This document shows, piece by piece, positions 62,606 through 64,000 of a stretch of 64,000 nucleotides of DNA. Within the stretch, counting starts at the first letter, position 1, and every line of letters starts with the position of its first letter. The notes under the pieces are model-generated. The model did not search any database. It was given only the letters and a program-made list of their open reading frames with translations, and was not told the DNA's origin. Origin of the DNA: Anaerohalosphaeraceae bacterium (GTDB lineage Bacteria; Planctomycetota; Phycisphaerae; Sedimentisphaerales; Anaerohalosphaeraceae); contig JBBFLK010000005.1 in NCBI GenBank assembly GCA_037479115.1, positions 100,595 to 164,594 of the forward strand. The letters are read 5' to 3'. The position numbers and the translations under genes were made by a program.

Positions 62606-63811
62606 TCAGCGAAGGCCGAGCATTTCGAGCACGATGGCGGCGGTTTGGGCGGATGCCTTGCGTGCGGCAAAGGGACGCATCAGTTCCACAAGAGCAGTGC
62701 TGGTCTGAATGAGAAGCAGTTTGTTATCGAGCATCGCGCAGGTGCGTGCGGCCATCGCGGAAATGCGGGGCAGATACGGCATATACTCCGGAACCAGTTC
62801 TTTGCGGGCCAGGATATTGACCAGCGACAGAAAGCGTGTTCGGACCAGCCAGCGGCCCAGCAGATGCCACAGGAGCGGATTGGATTGATACATCACAATC
62901 ATCGGACAGCCGGCGGCGGTAACCTGAAGTGTGGCGGAACCGGAGGCCACGAGGGCTAAATCCGCGCGGCGGGCCAGCGAAAAAACCTCACCGAGCTGAT
63001 ACTGAATGGACAGATTCGGGAGCTGATGGGCCTTCAGCCAGGCGAGTTTGTCTTCATCGGAAGCGGCAGCAAACAATTGCAGATTCGGATGATGCACCGC
63101 AGCCAAAGCGGCAATTTTCTGCATCGGCAGCCAGAGGGACTGGATTTCGGCGTTTCGAGAGCCGGGCAGCAGAGCGATTTTGGGGGCGGTCGGGTCATAA
63201 TCCGCATAGGATTTATAGCACTGGTCGGGATTGAACAGGAGGTCATCCAAAAGCGGATTGCCGACAAAGTCAGCCGGGACCCCCCTGCGGCTGAACCACT
63301 CCTTTTCAAAAGGCAGGATGCAGGCCAGCCGGTCGCAGCAGCGGCGGAGTTTGCGGATTCGCCACGGGGCCCAGGCCCACAGCTGCGGGGCCACATAAAA
63401 CAGAACCGGAATGCCGAGACGTTTGGCGGCCTTGGCCAGATGGAAATGAAAGGCCGGCGAATCGCAGACCACAAGCAAATCAATCGGATTGTGTTTTAGA
63501 TAATCTACAGCGGTTTTCAGGAGATTGCGGTAATACCCGAGCTGCCCCAAGACATTGTAGAGCATGGCCGCCCGGCCGACGGGATTTTCGAGAACACGGC
63601 AGCCGGCGGCGGCCGTCTTCGGCCCGCCCAGACCGACCCACTGCACGGCGGGCTTTTCAGGCAAGGGGATATGTCGGCTGTCGGCGCCGGGCCAGTCGGA
63701 GGAGGGGCCTGCCGTCAGTTCGGAGACAGCCCGAATTAGATGGGCGCAATGGGCATCGGCACTGGGCTCCAGTGCACTGATAAACACCTGTTTGGGCTGC
63801 GGGGCTCCCAT
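62606..63811 (-). CDS. lpxB: Lipid A disaccharide synthase
   Basis: 401 residues. LpxB features: VGLGGPKTAAAGCRV near 58, NVLGQLGYYRNLL, VCDSPAFHFHLAKAAKRLGIPVLFYVAPQLWAWAPWRIRKL near 115-150, LLPGSRNAEIQ near 214 and VASGSATLQVTAAGCPMIVMYQ near 290. The N-terminal AGExSGDxHGA motif is altered to SALEPSADAHCA. It joins two UDP-diacylglucosamine-derived units into the lipid A disaccharide at the inner membrane. AAGGAA precedes the ATG. Confidence 0.93.
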   Translation of the reverse strand: MGAPQPKQVFISALEPSADAHCAHLIRAVSELTAGPSSDWPGADSRHIPLPEKPAVQWVGLGGPKTAAAGCRVLENPVGRAAMLYNVLGQLGYYRNLLKTAVDYLKHNPIDLLVVCDSPAFHFHLAKAAKRLGIPVLFYVAPQLWAWAPWRIRKLRRCCDRLACILPFEKEWFSRRGVPADFVGNPLLDDLLFNPDQCYKSYADYDPTAPKIALLPGSRNAEIQSLWLPMQKIAALAAVHHPNLQLFAAASDEDKLAWLKAHQLPNLSIQYQLGEVFSLARRADLALVASGSATLQVTAAGCPMIVMYQSNPLLWHLLGRWLVRTRFLSLVNILARKELVPEYMPYLPRISAMAARTCAMLDNKLLLIQTSTALVELMRPFAARKASAQTAAIVLEMLGLR

Positions 63812-63943
63812 GGAATTCCTTCCCTGTCCATTCCTAAAGGCACATACTATACCCGCAAGAAAACCGTTGGAAAAGAGGGTGGCTTACAAAGTTGTTTTCC
63901 TATGGAAACCATTGAATCAGGAGAAATACGGATAAAAATCTGT

Positions 63944-63971
63944 ATTATCCCTGATTTTTAAAATTTTTGAA
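63944..63971 (-). promoter_or_regulatory. Putative promoter of lpxB
   Basis: On the reverse strand, TTCAAA (63966-63971) and GATAAT (63944-63949), 16 bases apart, leaving a leader of about 125 bases. Confidence 0.5.
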
Positions 63972-64000
63972 CTTTTTTCTTGACAAGTTCAGACGGGGGG

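Noticed and set aside
63980..63985. Perfect TTGACA on the forward strand at the window end
   Set aside because: A -10 box would fall at or beyond the end of the window, so a promoter cannot be supported.

Overview
The window looks like a chromosomal segment of an anaerobic planctomycete, most likely class Phycisphaerae (inference). The pointers are two secreted DUF1080 proteins, a Tat-exported Gfo/Idh/MocA oxidoreductase, a PEP-CTERM protein, a DUF1570-like lipoprotein, a lipid A gene (lpxB), an NAD(P)H-linked group 3b-type [NiFe] hydrogenase and moderately GC-rich coding sequence. Nearly all genes are ordinary chromosomal housekeeping genes in tight, often 4-base-overlapping operons. No complete mobile element, CRISPR array or rRNA was seen.

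Region by region. 1-900: a truncated lipoprotein and an FmdB zinc ribbon. 951-6270: a clear promoter with a Rex operator, then rex and the four hydrogenase genes hydB-hydG-hydD-hydA, a terminator, and the hydrogenase maturation protease. 6271-9290: a loose region with a lipoprotein, a decayed second copy of the protease tail, a DUF1080 protein and a DUF3800 gene. 9295-12321: DEAD-box helicase, gmhA, and a cupin-DUF1080 pair. 12617-24575: a large membrane protein with a kinase-like N-terminus, two unknown genes, then purA-uppS-cdsA-phoH-pgpH-ybeY-corC-recO. 24572-35548: a long reverse-strand series led by gap and pgk, then rpe-accD, a secreted Arg/Pro-rich protein, and hisC-hisB-ispF-cysS-ruvC-ruvA-ruvB. 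35585-42349 (reverse): tilS, a secreted EEP phosphatase, a TPR-like lipoprotein, ispD, cobO, a PilZ protein and murD. 42500-45200: a thioesterase, then the only clearly accessory stretch: a promoter-to-terminator unit with only tiny ORFs, an AT-rich unknown gene with an inverted repeat upstream, and a 3' remnant of mcrC. 45299-49516: tRNA-Leu(TAA) with its promoter, a LeuA/Re-citrate-synthase-like enzyme, a HAD phosphatase, thrC and a cold-shock gene. 49515-58972 (reverse): maf, a peptidase-like lipoprotein, AMMECR1, a YhcH-type protein, a PEP-CTERM protein, an HDOD-histidine kinase with a helix-turn-helix/receiver regulator, Memo-like protein, purK and purE. 59202-63811: a DUF4405 membrane protein, the Tat oxidoreductase, a FliA-type sigma factor and lpxB.

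How the genes fit together. Rex senses NADH/NAD+ and sits first in the operon of an NAD(P)H hydrogenase, behind its own operator, so redox control of H2 metabolism is explicit in the sequence. purA, purE and purK serve purines; gap and pgk glycolysis; ispD, ispF and uppS isoprenoids and the undecaprenyl carrier; murD peptidoglycan; cdsA and accD phospholipids; gmhA and lpxB lipopolysaccharide; ruvABC and recO recombination; ybeY, phoH, cysS, tilS and tRNA-Leu translation. The envelope genes imply a Gram-negative-type outer membrane.

Limits: all family assignments are by eye from motifs. No database search, structure prediction or RNA folding was run.
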